64,000 nucleotides of DNA from the NCBI GenBank assembly GCA_903901045.1, contig CAIUPP010000011.1:1-64000 (forward strand), given 5' to 3'. The stretch is from an uncultured Planctomycetota bacterium. GTDB taxonomy: Bacteria > Planctomycetota > Brocadiia > CAIUPP01. Below, piece by piece: positions 32,479-41,061 of the stretch. Each line of letters opens with the position of its first letter. The first letter of the stretch is position 1. The translations under genes and the position numbers were made by a program. The notes under the pieces were generated by a model. It saw only the letters and a program-made list of their open reading frames with translations, was not told where the DNA came from and did not search any database.

Positions 32479-33552
32479 TTGGCTGAGCTGGACCGCTTTC
32501 TCACCTTTCTGCAGAAGCAGGGCGGCTCGGACCTGCACCTGGCCTCGAACTCCCGCCCGATGATCCGTCTGCACGGCTCGATGGTGCCGCTCAACGCGGA
32601 GCCTTTCGCTGCGGCGCAGGTGGAGAAGCTGCTGCTGGAAATCATGCCGGAGCGCAATCGCGAGGAGTTCAAGGCGCACAACGATACGGACTTCGCCTAT
32701 GAACTGGCGGGCGTCGCGCGCTTCCGCTGCAACGGCTTCCGCGACCGCCACGGCGCCGGCGGCGTCTTCCGCCTCATCCCCACCAAAATCATGACCTTCG
32801 AGGAACTCGCCCTGCCGGAGGTCGTCCGCACCTTCTGCCAGCTCCCCAAGGGGCTGGTGCTGGTGACCGGCCCGACCGGCTCCGGCAAGTCCACCACGCT
32901 GTGCGCCATGATGGACCTGATCAACCGCACGCGCAAGGACCATGTCATCACCATCGAGGACCCCATCGAGTTTGTCCATGAGAACAAGCAGTGCCTCATC
33001 AACCAGCGCGAGGTGTACGCGCATACGGACTCCTTCGCCCGCGCGTTGCGCGCGGCGCTGCGCGAGGACCCGGACATCGTCCTGGTGGGTGAGATGCGCG
33101 ACCTGGAGACCACCCACATTGCCATCGAGACGGCGGAGACCGGCCACCTGGTCTTCGGCACGCTGCACACCACCACCGCGCCGAGCACGATCGACCGACT
33201 GATCGATCAGTTCCCCGCCGACCGGCAGGAGCAGATCCGCACCATGCTCTCCACGAGCCTGAAGGGGGTGGTCGCGCAGACGTTGCTGAAGCGCAAAGAC
33301 GGCAAGGGACGCGTGGCCGCCCTCGAAGTGCTCATCGTCAACAGCGCCGTGCAGAACAATATCCGCGAAGCCAAGACCTTCCAGCTTCCTTCCATCATGC
33401 AGGTGAGCACGAAGCTGGGGATGGTCTGCCTGAACGACGCCCTGCTCCGCCTGGTGCTGGAGGATAAGGTGGAAGCGCGCGAGGCGATCAGTAAAGCGGT
33501 GGACAAAGAGGACCTCAAGGCCAAGCTCAAAGTGGCCGGCGCGGACGTTTAG
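32479..33552 (+). CDS. pilT: Type IV pilus retraction ATPase PilT
   Basis: 357-residue hexameric ATPase that powers pilus retraction at the inner membrane. LVTGPTGSGKSTTL is Walker A (about 135), VITIEDPIEFVH the Asp box, EDPDIVLVGEMRDLET Walker B and TGHLVFGTLHTTTA the His box. The N-terminal PAS-like domain begins LDRFLTFLQKQGGSDLHLAS. The length and the AREAISKAVDKEDLKAKL ending fit PilT rather than PilB. The start is a TTG with GAGAGG upstream, chosen because homology begins there and no ATG is nearby. No other pilus genes are in the window. Confidence 0.94.
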   Translation: MAELDRFLTFLQKQGGSDLHLASNSRPMIRLHGSMVPLNAEPFAAAQVEKLLLEIMPERNREEFKAHNDTDFAYELAGVARFRCNGFRDRHGAGGVFRLIPTKIMTFEELALPEVVRTFCQLPKGLVLVTGPTGSGKSTTLCAMMDLINRTRKDHVITIEDPIEFVHENKQCLINQREVYAHTDSFARALRAALREDPDIVLVGEMRDLETTHIAIETAETGHLVFGTLHTTTAPSTIDRLIDQFPADRQEQIRTMLSTSLKGVVAQTLLKRKDGKGRVAALEVLIVNSAVQNNIREAKTFQLPSIMQVSTKLGMVCLNDALLRLVLEDKVEAREAISKAVDKEDLKAKLKVAGADV

Positions 33553-33728
33553 ACGCAATATTCTCACGCGGAGACGCGGAGGCCGCGGAGGACGGCAACG
33601 GATTCAACTTTCAACGTTCAACTTTCAACGTCCAACGCTTTGCCGTTCTGTGTGTTTCTGTGTGATTCTGTGGTTGCCTCCGTCTCGTTCGTTCTCTGCG
33701 TCCTCCGCGTCTCTGCGGTGAAACAGTT
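33553..33728. repeat. Inverted GCGGAGACGCGGAGG repeats with CAACTTTCAACG words
   Basis: TCACGCGGAGACGCGGAGGC near 33567 and, at about 33698, GCGTCCTCCGCGTCTCTGCG (its imperfect complement) flank a core with several CAACTTTCAACG words and CTGTGTG units. The layout resembles the flanks of the GxxExxY cassette at 17545-18063, but no GxxExxY gene is present, so it may be an emptied cassette. Confidence 0.65.
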
Positions 33729-33760
33729 CGGTTAGTTCCTCATCTTTTCGGGAGAGCGAC

Positions 33761-34597
33761 ATGCAATTCACCGACGCGCCCAAGAAGGCTTTCGGCGCCA
33801 CGCTGCTGGAGATGACCATCCCCTCTCAGCTTTCCCTGAAGATGCCGCTGGTCTTCCGGATGATCAAGGAGCTGCAGGCGCGTCAATGCCTGCCCTGGAC
33901 CGGCACGCACCGGGCGGAACTCTGCTTCGACGAGGCGATCACCAACGCGATGGTGCACGGCAACCGGCTCGACCCCTCGCGCAAGGTGCGCGTGATGGTC
34001 TTCGCCGACGAGCAGCGCTGGGGGGCGTTCGTGCAGGACCAGGGAGAGGGCTTCGGCCAGGAGCACATCCCGAACCCCAACGATGAAGGGGCGCTCTTCC
34101 GCGAGTCCGGCCGCGGCCTGATGCTGATGGAAAGCTGGCTGGACGAACTGAGCTATTGCCGGAAGGACACCTCGCTCTTCATGTCGCGCCGCCGCCAGTC
34201 CGAGCCGGACGCCACCGAAGCAGCCGCGGCGGTGGAAGCGGAATCGGCCGAGACGCCCGAAGCGACCGGGCCGGTGGCCGTCTCGAAGGAGGGGGATGCG
34301 AACGTCGTGCAACTGCTGATGCCGCGCCTGACCGAGGAGAACGCCGACCTGGTCCGCGACGCGGTGCTGGATGTGCCGTGCAAGCGGCTGATCCTGGACC
34401 TTTCGGCGGTGGAGTACATCTCCAGCGTCGGGCTGAGCACGCTGGTGGGATTGCACAAGAGCGTCACGGCCAAGAAGGGGCGGATGGTGCTGGTGGCGCC
34501 GCAGGCGGCGGTGACGGATATTCTCCGCGCCGCGCACCTGCTGAACCTCTTCACCGTCGCCCTCGACCGCAAGGCGGCGCTGGCGGCGCTGAAATAG
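33761..34597 (+). CDS. RsbW-type serine kinase fused to a STAS anti-anti-sigma domain
   Basis: 278 residues. Residues about 15-145 form a GHKL ATPase of the RsbW/SpoIIAB class: the N box is ELCFDEAITNAMVHGN, the G1 box DQGEGFG and the G2 box SGRGLMLMES. After a 30-residue Ala/Glu linker, residues 180-278 form a STAS domain: RLILDLSAVEYISSVGLSTL contains the Ser region that RsbW kinases phosphorylate. Kinase and usual substrate are thus in one chain, suggesting self-phosphorylation as a switch. The sigma factor it controls is not in the window. ATG start, GGGAG upstream. Confidence 0.88.
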   Translation: MQFTDAPKKAFGATLLEMTIPSQLSLKMPLVFRMIKELQARQCLPWTGTHRAELCFDEAITNAMVHGNRLDPSRKVRVMVFADEQRWGAFVQDQGEGFGQEHIPNPNDEGALFRESGRGLMLMESWLDELSYCRKDTSLFMSRRRQSEPDATEAAAAVEAESAETPEATGPVAVSKEGDANVVQLLMPRLTEENADLVRDAVLDVPCKRLILDLSAVEYISSVGLSTLVGLHKSVTAKKGRMVLVAPQAAVTDILRAAHLLNLFTVALDRKAALAALK

Positions 34598-34671
34598 GGA
34601 TGAGGGCGTGGCCGGGAAGATGCCCATGCGGTAGAATGGAATTGCCGCAGAGTTGAAGGGGTCCGGAACCT

Positions 34672-34953
34672 ATGGCTGCGCGATTTTATATCGACCCGGA
34701 ATCGGGCGGACCGCACATCGCTCTGCATGGCGTCAGGGAAGATGAAGTGGACGACATTCTGGCGCGGCCAATGGAGGATCGTCCGGGGCGCGATGGCTCA
34801 CGTTTGGCCCTGGGCCGGACCAGGGCTGGTCGCTACCTCAGGGTCATCTACGTGCCGGACCCTGATCCGGGTTCCGTGTTCGTCATAACAGCATACGACT
34901 TAGGCCCGAAGGGCAGACGCGCCCTCCAGCGGCGGCGCAGGAGAAGACCATGA
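34672..34953 (+). CDS. DUF4258/BrnT-like putative toxin
   Basis: 93 residues, beginning AARFYIDPESGGPHIALHGV. The HIALHGVREDEVDDILARP segment followed by a basic Arg-rich region and YLRVIYVPDPDPGSVFVITA resembles small RelE-fold DUF4258/BrnT-like proteins, in which a first helix is followed by beta strands. The last ten residues are mostly Arg. It overlaps the next gene by four bases (ATGA), the usual arrangement of a toxin-antitoxin pair. I regard the family call as probable only. Confidence 0.55.
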   Translation: MAARFYIDPESGGPHIALHGVREDEVDDILARPMEDRPGRDGSRLALGRTRAGRYLRVIYVPDPDPGSVFVITAYDLGPKGRRALQRRRRRRP

Positions 34954-35219
34954 AGAAGAACCATTTTCCATCTGGCTGGGATGAGCCGCGCGTGAAGCGC
35001 GTCCTGAAGCACTACGAGACACAAAGCGACGAAGCGGCCGTTGCCGAGGATGAAGCGGCCTTCGAGGCGACCAAGTTCACGGCGATGGAGGTGCCGGTGG
35101 ACCTCGTGCCAAAGGTTCGACAACTCATCGCCAGACGCCCGCGGCGCTTGGGCCGGCGCAACCTGTTCGTCGTCGCCCCCGGCCGCAAGGCCGCTCTGGC
35201 GGCGCTGAAGAAGAGTTAA
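34950..35219 (+). CDS. Putative antitoxin with STAS-like C-terminal tail
   Basis: 89 residues. The first 60 (HFPSGWDEPRVKRVLKHYET, then FTAMEVPVDLVPKVRQLIAR) look like the antitoxins that accompany small RelE-fold toxins. The last 22 residues (RRNLFVVAPGRKAALAALKKS) closely match the end of the STAS protein encoded 600 bases upstream (LLNLFTVALDRKAALAALK), at both protein and DNA level. The module therefore appears to be fused to the leftover 3' end of a STAS paralog. The stop overlaps the ATG of the glycosyltransferase gene (TAATG). Confidence 0.6.
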   Translation: MKKNHFPSGWDEPRVKRVLKHYETQSDEAAVAEDEAAFEATKFTAMEVPVDLVPKVRQLIARRPRRLGRRNLFVVAPGRKAALAALKKS

Positions 35220-36139
35220 TGGCCAACAGCGTCACACTCTTCGCCATCGTGGCGGCCTATAACGGCCGCCCCTGGATCGACAAGTGCCTGCAAAGCCTCG
35301 AGCAATCCTCGACGCCGGTGAGCGTCCTCGTCATAGACAACGGCTCCGCGGACGGCACGCAGGAAATCATCCGCAAGCACCCGGGGGTTGAATTAATCCA
35401 GGCCGAGAAGAACCTCGGATTCGGGCAGGCGAACAACCGCGGAATCGAAATCGCGCTGGACAGGAAGGCCGACTATGTGTTCCTGCTGAACCAGGACGCA
35501 TGGATTGAGCCGAATACGATCACGGCGCTGCTGGAAGTCGCCGGCAAGAATCCGGACTACGGGGTGATCAGTCCGGTTCAACTGAACGGGGCGCGCACGG
35601 GGCTCGACCTGAATTTCTCCCGACAGGTGGCGCCGGATACCTGCCCCTCTTTCTATTCGGACCTGTTCGTCGGAAATCTTCGGCCGCTTTATGAAGTGAC
35701 GTTCGTGGGCGCGGCGGCGTGGCTCCTCTCCGCCCCATGCCTCGCGAAGGTGGGCCGGTTCGAGCCCATGTTCTTTCTCTATGGTGAAGACAACAACTTC
35801 CTGCAGCGGGCGAAGTATCATGGCTTCAAGGCCGGCGTGACGCCCCTGTGCGCCATCTGCCATGACCGTGAGTCCCGAGGGGGGGAGTTGAATGAGCAGG
35901 GAGCGAAGATCTGGGAGAGAACTTCCTCCCTGATGATTCTCCTGAACATCCTCGACAGCTATGGCAGGAGCATCCTTCTCTTCCTGAGAGAAAGGGCGCT
36001 GCTGGCGATGAAGTATATTTACCAGGGACGCTTTCGGGCATTGAAGAGTCCCCTCGGCGAGATGCTGTTCTTTCTGACGCATTTCAACAAGATCAGGCGC
36101 GTGCGGAATTTTCACAAGGCCGCGTATGACAAGGATTGA
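35219..36139 (+). CDS. Glycosyltransferase family 2
   Basis: 306-residue GT2, most like rhamnosyltransferase-type enzymes. IVAAYNGRPWIDKCLQSLEQ starts the nucleotide-sugar fold, VLVIDNGSADGTQEII is the first Asp motif, NLGFGQANNRGIEIAL is typical of the WbbL/RfbN-type group, LLNQDAWIEP holds the metal-binding DXD equivalent (QDA), and MFFLYGEDNNFLQRAKYHG carries the catalytic ED motif. It would add a sugar to a cell-surface polysaccharide. The ATG overlaps the preceding antitoxin stop by one base. Confidence 0.9.
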   Translation: MANSVTLFAIVAAYNGRPWIDKCLQSLEQSSTPVSVLVIDNGSADGTQEIIRKHPGVELIQAEKNLGFGQANNRGIEIALDRKADYVFLLNQDAWIEPNTITALLEVAGKNPDYGVISPVQLNGARTGLDLNFSRQVAPDTCPSFYSDLFVGNLRPLYEVTFVGAAAWLLSAPCLAKVGRFEPMFFLYGEDNNFLQRAKYHGFKAGVTPLCAICHDRESRGGELNEQGAKIWERTSSLMILLNILDSYGRSILLFLRERALLAMKYIYQGRFRALKSPLGEMLFFLTHFNKIRRVRNFHKAAYDKD

Positions 36140-36172
36140 ACGCGGTGATGGCCTTAAGGGAGGAGTAGTCTC

Positions 36173-37981
36173 ATGAAACGTCTCACTGTATTGCTGTCCG
36201 GGCTGTTGTTTGCCACCGCTCTCTTCGCCGCCGAGCCGGCCGCGACGCCGGGGACGCTGCCGGAGGGGGTGCTTGGGGTGGTCGAGTTCCAGAACTTGAC
36301 TCAGCTTGCGGCGCACGCGCAGGCGTATGGGGAGTCCGTCGGGCCGGGGATGGGGAAATTCCCCTTGACCGGTCGGCTCTTTCTCAAAATCAGTTATTCC
36401 ACCAACATAGCGGTTCTCGACGCCGCGCGTCCGGTGCGCCTCTTCATGGTCAAGGGGGAGCCGGGCCAGGTGGCCGTGGTGCGCGCCTTCACTTTGCTGG
36501 ATCTAGAGGCCTACCATAAGTCGCTGCTGCCCACCCTCAAGAAGCAGGTTGCCGCGGATGCGAATGCGGCGCAGGTTCCCGGACTCGAGCGCTACCTCAA
36601 CGAGCAGCGCGTCTTCGACCGCGAGGCCTTCCGGAACGCCACCCCGGAGCAGCGGCAGAACATCGATAATTTCTCGACCGTCGTCCGCGAGCCGCTCTTT
36701 TTCTGCGTCCGCGGCAATGTCCTCTGCATCGGTTCGCAGGAGAATGCGACGCGGCAGGTGATGGAGCTTATGGCGAAGGGGGACCTCGCCTCCGCGCCGC
36801 TGCTGCCCGGGCATGACGTTGCCGCGCGTCTGGACGTCCAGGGGCTGATGGCGCAATTGCGGACGCCCAAGGGCTCGGTTTTCCAGGAGCTGCGCGAGAA
36901 GGTCACCGCCGGCCTCGGCGCGGCCCATCAGCCGCCCGCCGCCATGGCGATCTTCGACGCCGAATTGGACGCGTTGGAGGGCCTCAGCGCGCAGATTCAG
37001 CGGCTCGACCTCGTTGCGGACGCCACGGCGTCCGACCTGAAGACGGCCATGACGCTGACGGCGCTGCCGGAGACGCCGCTGGCGCGTTACCTGGCCTCGG
37101 TCCCGGCGGGGTTGCCGGAGGGGCTCAAGTACATTCCGCAGGATTGCTGGCTGGTGGGGGCGTTGCGCCTGGGGGATGCGAAGCCGCTGTTCGAGTGGAG
37201 CGCGCAGCTTCAGAAGCGCATGGCGCTGGCCGGAGGCAAGACGCCGGAGCAGGCGGAAGCATTGGCCGCCAATACGCGCGCGATGCAGATCGGCTACGGC
37301 GACCAGTTCACGCTGGGACTGCGCAGCGGCCCCGGACTGCGCATCATCGAGGTCGCGCGGCTGAAGGATGTGCATCTGCCCGCGCAGGTGCAGGCGCAGG
37401 TGACGCAGATGGGGGGACAGATGTTCGGAGGCATGCAGGACATGAAGGTGACGGTGACGCCCTCCTTCCAGGATAACGGTCATACGATCAACGAGTGGCA
37501 GTTCGCGTTCACGCCGCCGGCGGCGAACGCCGCGCCCGACCCGATGAAGGAGATGCAGCGCGCGATGGTCTCCGCGCTCTTCGGCGATCCGCTGACGGTG
37601 GATTACACGCTGATGGGGAACGACTGGCTGATCAGCGCCGGGCCGGATGCGCTCAAGTCGCTCAAGAACATCCTGAACGAGGAGGCCGCCCCCGTCACGA
37701 CTCTTCAGAGTTTCAAGGATCTCACGCAGACGCTCCCGGCGCAGACGCAGGGGTTCATGCTGCTGCATCTGACCGAGGTGGTGAACTGGGCGCAGCCGTT
37801 CATCAAGGGGTTGGGCGGCATGCTGAGCATGCTGCAGCCCCCCGCGCCCATCGCCCGCGGGCCGGGGCTCGTGGTGGTGATTTCAGGAACGCCGACCAGC
37901 GCTACCGCAACGCTCACGGTGCCGGCCGGGGAAATCCGCGCGCTGGTGGAGGGGTTCCATCCGAAGCCTCCGCCGAAGTAG
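36173..37981 (+). CDS. Exported protein of unknown function (DUF3352-like)
   Basis: 602 residues with a Sec signal (MKRLTVLLSGLLFATALFAA, cut near AA-EP). The mature protein opens with LPEGVLGVVEFQNLTQLAAH, reminiscent of DUF3352-type proteins, and has no membrane anchor or catalytic motif that I recognise. It contains repeated segments with Met/Gln (GGQMFGGMQDMKVTV). Probably periplasmic. It is followed by a strong terminator shared with bioY from the other side. No functional link to neighbours is evident. Confidence 0.7.
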   Translation: MKRLTVLLSGLLFATALFAAEPAATPGTLPEGVLGVVEFQNLTQLAAHAQAYGESVGPGMGKFPLTGRLFLKISYSTNIAVLDAARPVRLFMVKGEPGQVAVVRAFTLLDLEAYHKSLLPTLKKQVAADANAAQVPGLERYLNEQRVFDREAFRNATPEQRQNIDNFSTVVREPLFFCVRGNVLCIGSQENATRQVMELMAKGDLASAPLLPGHDVAARLDVQGLMAQLRTPKGSVFQELREKVTAGLGAAHQPPAAMAIFDAELDALEGLSAQIQRLDLVADATASDLKTAMTLTALPETPLARYLASVPAGLPEGLKYIPQDCWLVGALRLGDAKPLFEWSAQLQKRMALAGGKTPEQAEALAANTRAMQIGYGDQFTLGLRSGPGLRIIEVARLKDVHLPAQVQAQVTQMGGQMFGGMQDMKVTVTPSFQDNGHTINEWQFAFTPPAANAAPDPMKEMQRAMVSALFGDPLTVDYTLMGNDWLISAGPDALKSLKNILNEEAAPVTTLQSFKDLTQTLPAQTQGFMLLHLTEVVNWAQPFIKGLGGMLSMLQPPAPIARGPGLVVVISGTPTSATATLTVPAGEIRALVEGFHPKPPPK

Positions 37982-37999
37982 CATCCCGCGAAACGCAAA

Positions 38000-38038
38000 G
38001 GGCCCTCCGGCGCGAACCGGAGGGCCCTGTTTGTTTTC
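38000..38038. terminator. Bidirectional-type intrinsic terminator
   Basis: GGGCCCTCCGG-CGCGAA-CCGGAGGGCCC (38000-38027), an 11-base perfect stem, followed by TGTTTGTTTT. It ends the 36173 gene; on the other strand it lies just past the bioY stop. Confidence 0.9.
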
Positions 38039-38047
38039 AGAAAGCGT

Positions 38048-38647
38048 TCAGCGCTTGTATTTCGGCAGCACGGCGCTGGTGAGCATGGCGGCCATGACGG
38101 CCTTGACCACGTCCATCGCCAGGAAGGGGAGCACGCCCATCACGAACGCGTGCCAGGGGCTGAGGCCCATCGTGAGCATCAGGTAGGTCGCGCCGCAGAA
38201 GAGGACGATCCCCGCGCCGCCGAGCATGACGACGATCTGCCCCTGCAGCGAGCGCCCCCACGCGCCGGCCTGCGTGCCGTGCCCGACGAAGTACGCGGCA
38301 GCCAGGAAGCCGACCAGATAGCCCGCCGTCGGCGCGAGCAGCGCGGCAACGCCGACGTGGCCCCCCGCCAGCCAGGGCACTCCGGCCAGCCCGGCCGCGA
38401 TGAACAGCAACTGGCTGAGCATGCCGTAACCGCTGCCCAGCAGCGAGCCGCACAGCAGCACGGCCAGCACCTGCCCGGTGACCGGGATCGGGGTGAAGGG
38501 CAACGGCAGCCGAATCTGCGACAGCGCCCCCGTCAGCAGGGCTCCGCCGACAGCGAAGAGCGTCATCATCGGCGCGCTGAAGACGCGCCGTTCCACCGAG
38601 GCGTCATAACGGACCAGCTTCGAGCGTTTCAGGACGACAGACTCCAT
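38048..38647 (-). CDS. bioY: Biotin transporter BioY
   Basis: 199-residue S component of an ECF-type biotin importer, with about six membrane helices. LPLPFTPIPVTGQVLAVLLC is the BioY signature, and GLAGVPWLAGGHVGVAALLA and PTAGYLVGFLAAAYFVG are further family blocks. No BioM/BioN ATPase or T component is adjacent; BioY can act alone or borrow modules. The ATG at 38647 is preceded by AAGGAGG. Two inverted repeats upstream (38664-38701, 38708-38734) may regulate it. Confidence 0.95.
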   Translation of the reverse strand: MESVVLKRSKLVRYDASVERRVFSAPMMTLFAVGGALLTGALSQIRLPLPFTPIPVTGQVLAVLLCGSLLGSGYGMLSQLLFIAAGLAGVPWLAGGHVGVAALLAPTAGYLVGFLAAAYFVGHGTQAGAWGRSLQGQIVVMLGGAGIVLFCGATYLMLTMGLSPWHAFVMGVLPFLAMDVVKAVMAAMLTSAVLPKYKR

Positions 38648-38663
38648 GCGGGGCCTCCTTCGG

Positions 38664-38701
38664 TGCATATTAGGCGCGCGAACGGCAGCGCGCCTGATGC
38701 A
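38664..38701. promoter_or_regulatory. Inverted repeat 1 upstream of bioY
   Basis: AGGCGCGC-N8-GCGCGCCT with outer TGCAT/ATGCA arms, 17 bases before the bioY start. A leader hairpin that could hide the ribosome site, or an operator. Confidence 0.5.
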
Positions 38702-38707
38702 TTGACA

Positions 38708-38734
38708 TGAACTGCCGAACGACCCGGCAGTTCA
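38708..38734. promoter_or_regulatory. Inverted repeat 2 upstream of bioY
   Basis: TGAACTGCC-N9-GGCAGTTCA, perfect 9-base arms, about 60 bases before bioY. It does not match the BirA box (TTGTAAACC...GGTTTACAA). A repressor site is possible. Confidence 0.5.
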
Positions 38735-38823
38735 TACGGGGTTGAATCGGGCGACAAGCGGGTGGTTATTCTAGCCGGGGATCGGCGGGTCTGTCAATAA
38801 TTTTCCCCGGGGTCGCGGGGGGC

Positions 38824-40737
38824 TCACTTCCCGAATGTCTTCAAGTCTCCCAGAATGCCCAGGATGCGCTCCTGCCGGGAGCGCAGGAATTCCGCGGGGT
38901 TCGGGACTTTCTTGTCGTCCCGCGTCATCACCTGCTGCACGAAACCGACGCCGGAGGCCTGGAGGGTGAAAACCACCTTGCAGTCGCCGTCCACGTAGCC
39001 GAGGTTTCCGCCCCCGCAGATGACGCAGTAGCCGGGGCCCTGGTCGGCGAGCATGTCGGTTCCCTGTGAATAGTCGCTGGCGGGGTTGGTCACTCCCAGC
39101 AGCGGCAGGAGGGTGGCGGGGATATCCAGGTGGGAGGTGAGCCGCTGAACTTCGCGCGCGGGCTGGCCGGGCACCCAGAGGATCATCGGCGTGTGGGTCT
39201 GCTCGTCGGAGTACGCGGAGCCATGGCCCCAATGCCCTTTCTCCATGAACTCCTCGCCGTGGTCCCCGACGATGATGACGATGGTGGAGTCGAGCAGCTT
39301 CTGCTCCTCCAGGCAGTTGAGCACACGCGCGATCTGCGAGTCCAGGTGATTGCAACTGTTAATGTAGCGGTTCCTGAGCAGCGTGGCGTCCTGCTTGAGG
39401 TTCATGGTGAGGTAGTTCACATTCTCAAGATACGGCTTGCGGATGGCGTTCTCCGGGGGGAAGTCGTATCGCGCGTGGGGGGAGTCGAAGAACATGAAAG
39501 CGAAGAAGGGGCGCGCCGGGTCGCGCTGCCGGAGGAAGTCGACGATTTCGTCGGTGTGCTTGCGGTCGCGCTGCCAGGAGGGGCCGTCGCCGAAATCGAA
39601 CATGACGTCCCGCGGCGCCTTGCTGAAGACCGTCTGGTCCAGTTCGGGATAGGAGAACTTCGCGCCGTCGTGCAGGCTCATCTGGTAGCCGTCCTGGAGG
39701 AGCAGGTCCATAATCGCCGGCCCGCGCTGCTCGCGCAGGAAGGGGCTCCAGTAATTGCTGAAGATGCCGTAGAACATGCTGAACAGCGCCCGCGCGGTCC
39801 GCGTGCCGCCGGTGTAATGCTGCTTGAACCAGATGGCCTTGTGCGCGAAGGCCCAGGTCGCCGGCATGATCTCCGGAGCGAGCATGTCCCAGCGCCAGGA
39901 TTCGCTGACCATCCAGACGATGTTGCAGGGCTTTCGCTCCGGCGCGAGCGTGAGCGGCGCCTGGGGGTATTTAATGTGGCTGGAGTCCGCCTTCAGCTTG
40001 ATGGGCCGCGCATTGATGCCCTTGACCCCGAGCGCCGCCGCCATCTTGTTGCATGAGAGGGGTTGATAGAAGGGGAAGGCGTCGGCCGTCATAACGATCG
40101 GGCCGTACCCGCAGTGGCGGGAGAACCCGAAGAGGAGTGACTGGGAAATCGCCGCCAGCAGCGCCAGCGCAACCAGGGAGAGGCCGACGCGGCGCGTGAT
40201 CACCTTCTCCAGGAACGAGCGGCCCCTGCCCCACTTCAGCAGCGCGACCAGCAGCGCCGCCTGCACAGCGAAGAAGAGGGCGATGAGCAGCACCGAGCTT
40301 GCCAACGCCCCCGCCGTCAGCCCGAGCGATGAGATGCCCCCCGGGGTGGTGACGAGGTTCCACACGAAGCCGTTCAGGTGGAATCCCCAGATTCCCACGA
40401 TGAATCGGTCCAGGAAGATGAGCAGTTGCACCAGGCCGACGGAGAGCACCGCCACGGCCCAGACGAGGCCGCTCCGGAGGGAGGGGCGATTACGGAAAAG
40501 CCGGTCGAAGAGGGGCAGCGCGAGCGCGGCATCCGCCAGGAGCGTCAGCGCAAAGGCGGGCGCAAGGTAGGCCAGGCAGTACGTGAGGTACACCATCCCC
40601 ATGAAGAGGGGAACGAGCGCGCCGACGTACTCCACATCCCGAAGGTAGGGGGAGGCGTTTATCAGAAGCAGCGCATAGCTGAGCAGGAAATAGCTCACCA
40701 GCGTTCGAAAGTGAGGCAATAGTTTTTTCACGGCCAC
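38824..40737 (-). CDS. Membrane-anchored sulfatase/phosphotransferase (YejM/LtaS-like)
   Basis: 637 residues. Five membrane helices occupy the first 210 (including SYFLLSYALLLINASPYLRD and GFHLNGFVWNLVTTPGGISS, a YejM-like phrase). The C-terminal alkaline-phosphatase-fold domain shows NIVWMVSESWRWDML with the first metal ligand, GGTRTARALFSMFYG with the catalytic Thr, and IVGDHGEEFMEKGHWGHGSA with Asp/His ligands. The order and wording are those of YejM/PbgA and LtaS-type enzymes in the inner membrane with a periplasmic domain. It may transfer phospho-groups or regulate LPS rather than cleave sulfate. GTG start at 40737. Confidence 0.85.
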   Translation of the reverse strand: MAVKKLLPHFRTLVSYFLLSYALLLINASPYLRDVEYVGALVPLFMGMVYLTYCLAYLAPAFALTLLADAALALPLFDRLFRNRPSLRSGLVWAVAVLSVGLVQLLIFLDRFIVGIWGFHLNGFVWNLVTTPGGISSLGLTAGALASSVLLIALFFAVQAALLVALLKWGRGRSFLEKVITRRVGLSLVALALLAAISQSLLFGFSRHCGYGPIVMTADAFPFYQPLSCNKMAAALGVKGINARPIKLKADSSHIKYPQAPLTLAPERKPCNIVWMVSESWRWDMLAPEIMPATWAFAHKAIWFKQHYTGGTRTARALFSMFYGIFSNYWSPFLREQRGPAIMDLLLQDGYQMSLHDGAKFSYPELDQTVFSKAPRDVMFDFGDGPSWQRDRKHTDEIVDFLRQRDPARPFFAFMFFDSPHARYDFPPENAIRKPYLENVNYLTMNLKQDATLLRNRYINSCNHLDSQIARVLNCLEEQKLLDSTIVIIVGDHGEEFMEKGHWGHGSAYSDEQTHTPMILWVPGQPAREVQRLTSHLDIPATLLPLLGVTNPASDYSQGTDMLADQGPGYCVICGGGNLGYVDGDCKVVFTLQASGVGFVQQVMTRDDKKVPNPAEFLRSRQERILGILGDLKTFGK

Positions 40738-40791
40738 ATTCTATATTCCCCGCGCGGTTGCGTAAAGCGAGGCGGGGGGGGGCATGCAATC

Positions 40792-40980
40792 CCATGGTCA
40801 TTGCGAGGGCCGCCGGCGGCGGCCCGTGGCAATCTTCCAGTCTTCCGTCCCTGATCACCGGAAGCATGGACGAACGGCCAACGGAAACAAGGAAGATTGC
40901 CACGTCGTCGGCTTCGCCTCCTCCCCTTCGACAACTGCTCAGGGCCGTGAGCCACGTCGAACGGCTCGCAATGACCATGG
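40792..40980. mobile_element. MITE-like element, family 2 (CCATGGTCATTGCGAG ends)
   Basis: 189 bases with perfect 16-base terminal inverted repeats (CCATGGTCATTGCGAG at 40792, complement at 40965-40980) and perfect inner repeats (GTGGCAATCTTCC at 40826, complement at 40891-40903). No frame is coding. The right half contains the CTTCGACAACTGCTCAGGGC word also found at 590-705 and 45658. Confidence 0.85.
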
Positions 40981-41061
40981 ATGGAATAGCCCCCGCGCGA
41001 TTGACTCTATGGTGCGGCGGTGCTATTCTGCGTTGAAGTTTCAACTCCAGGAGGAAATCAG

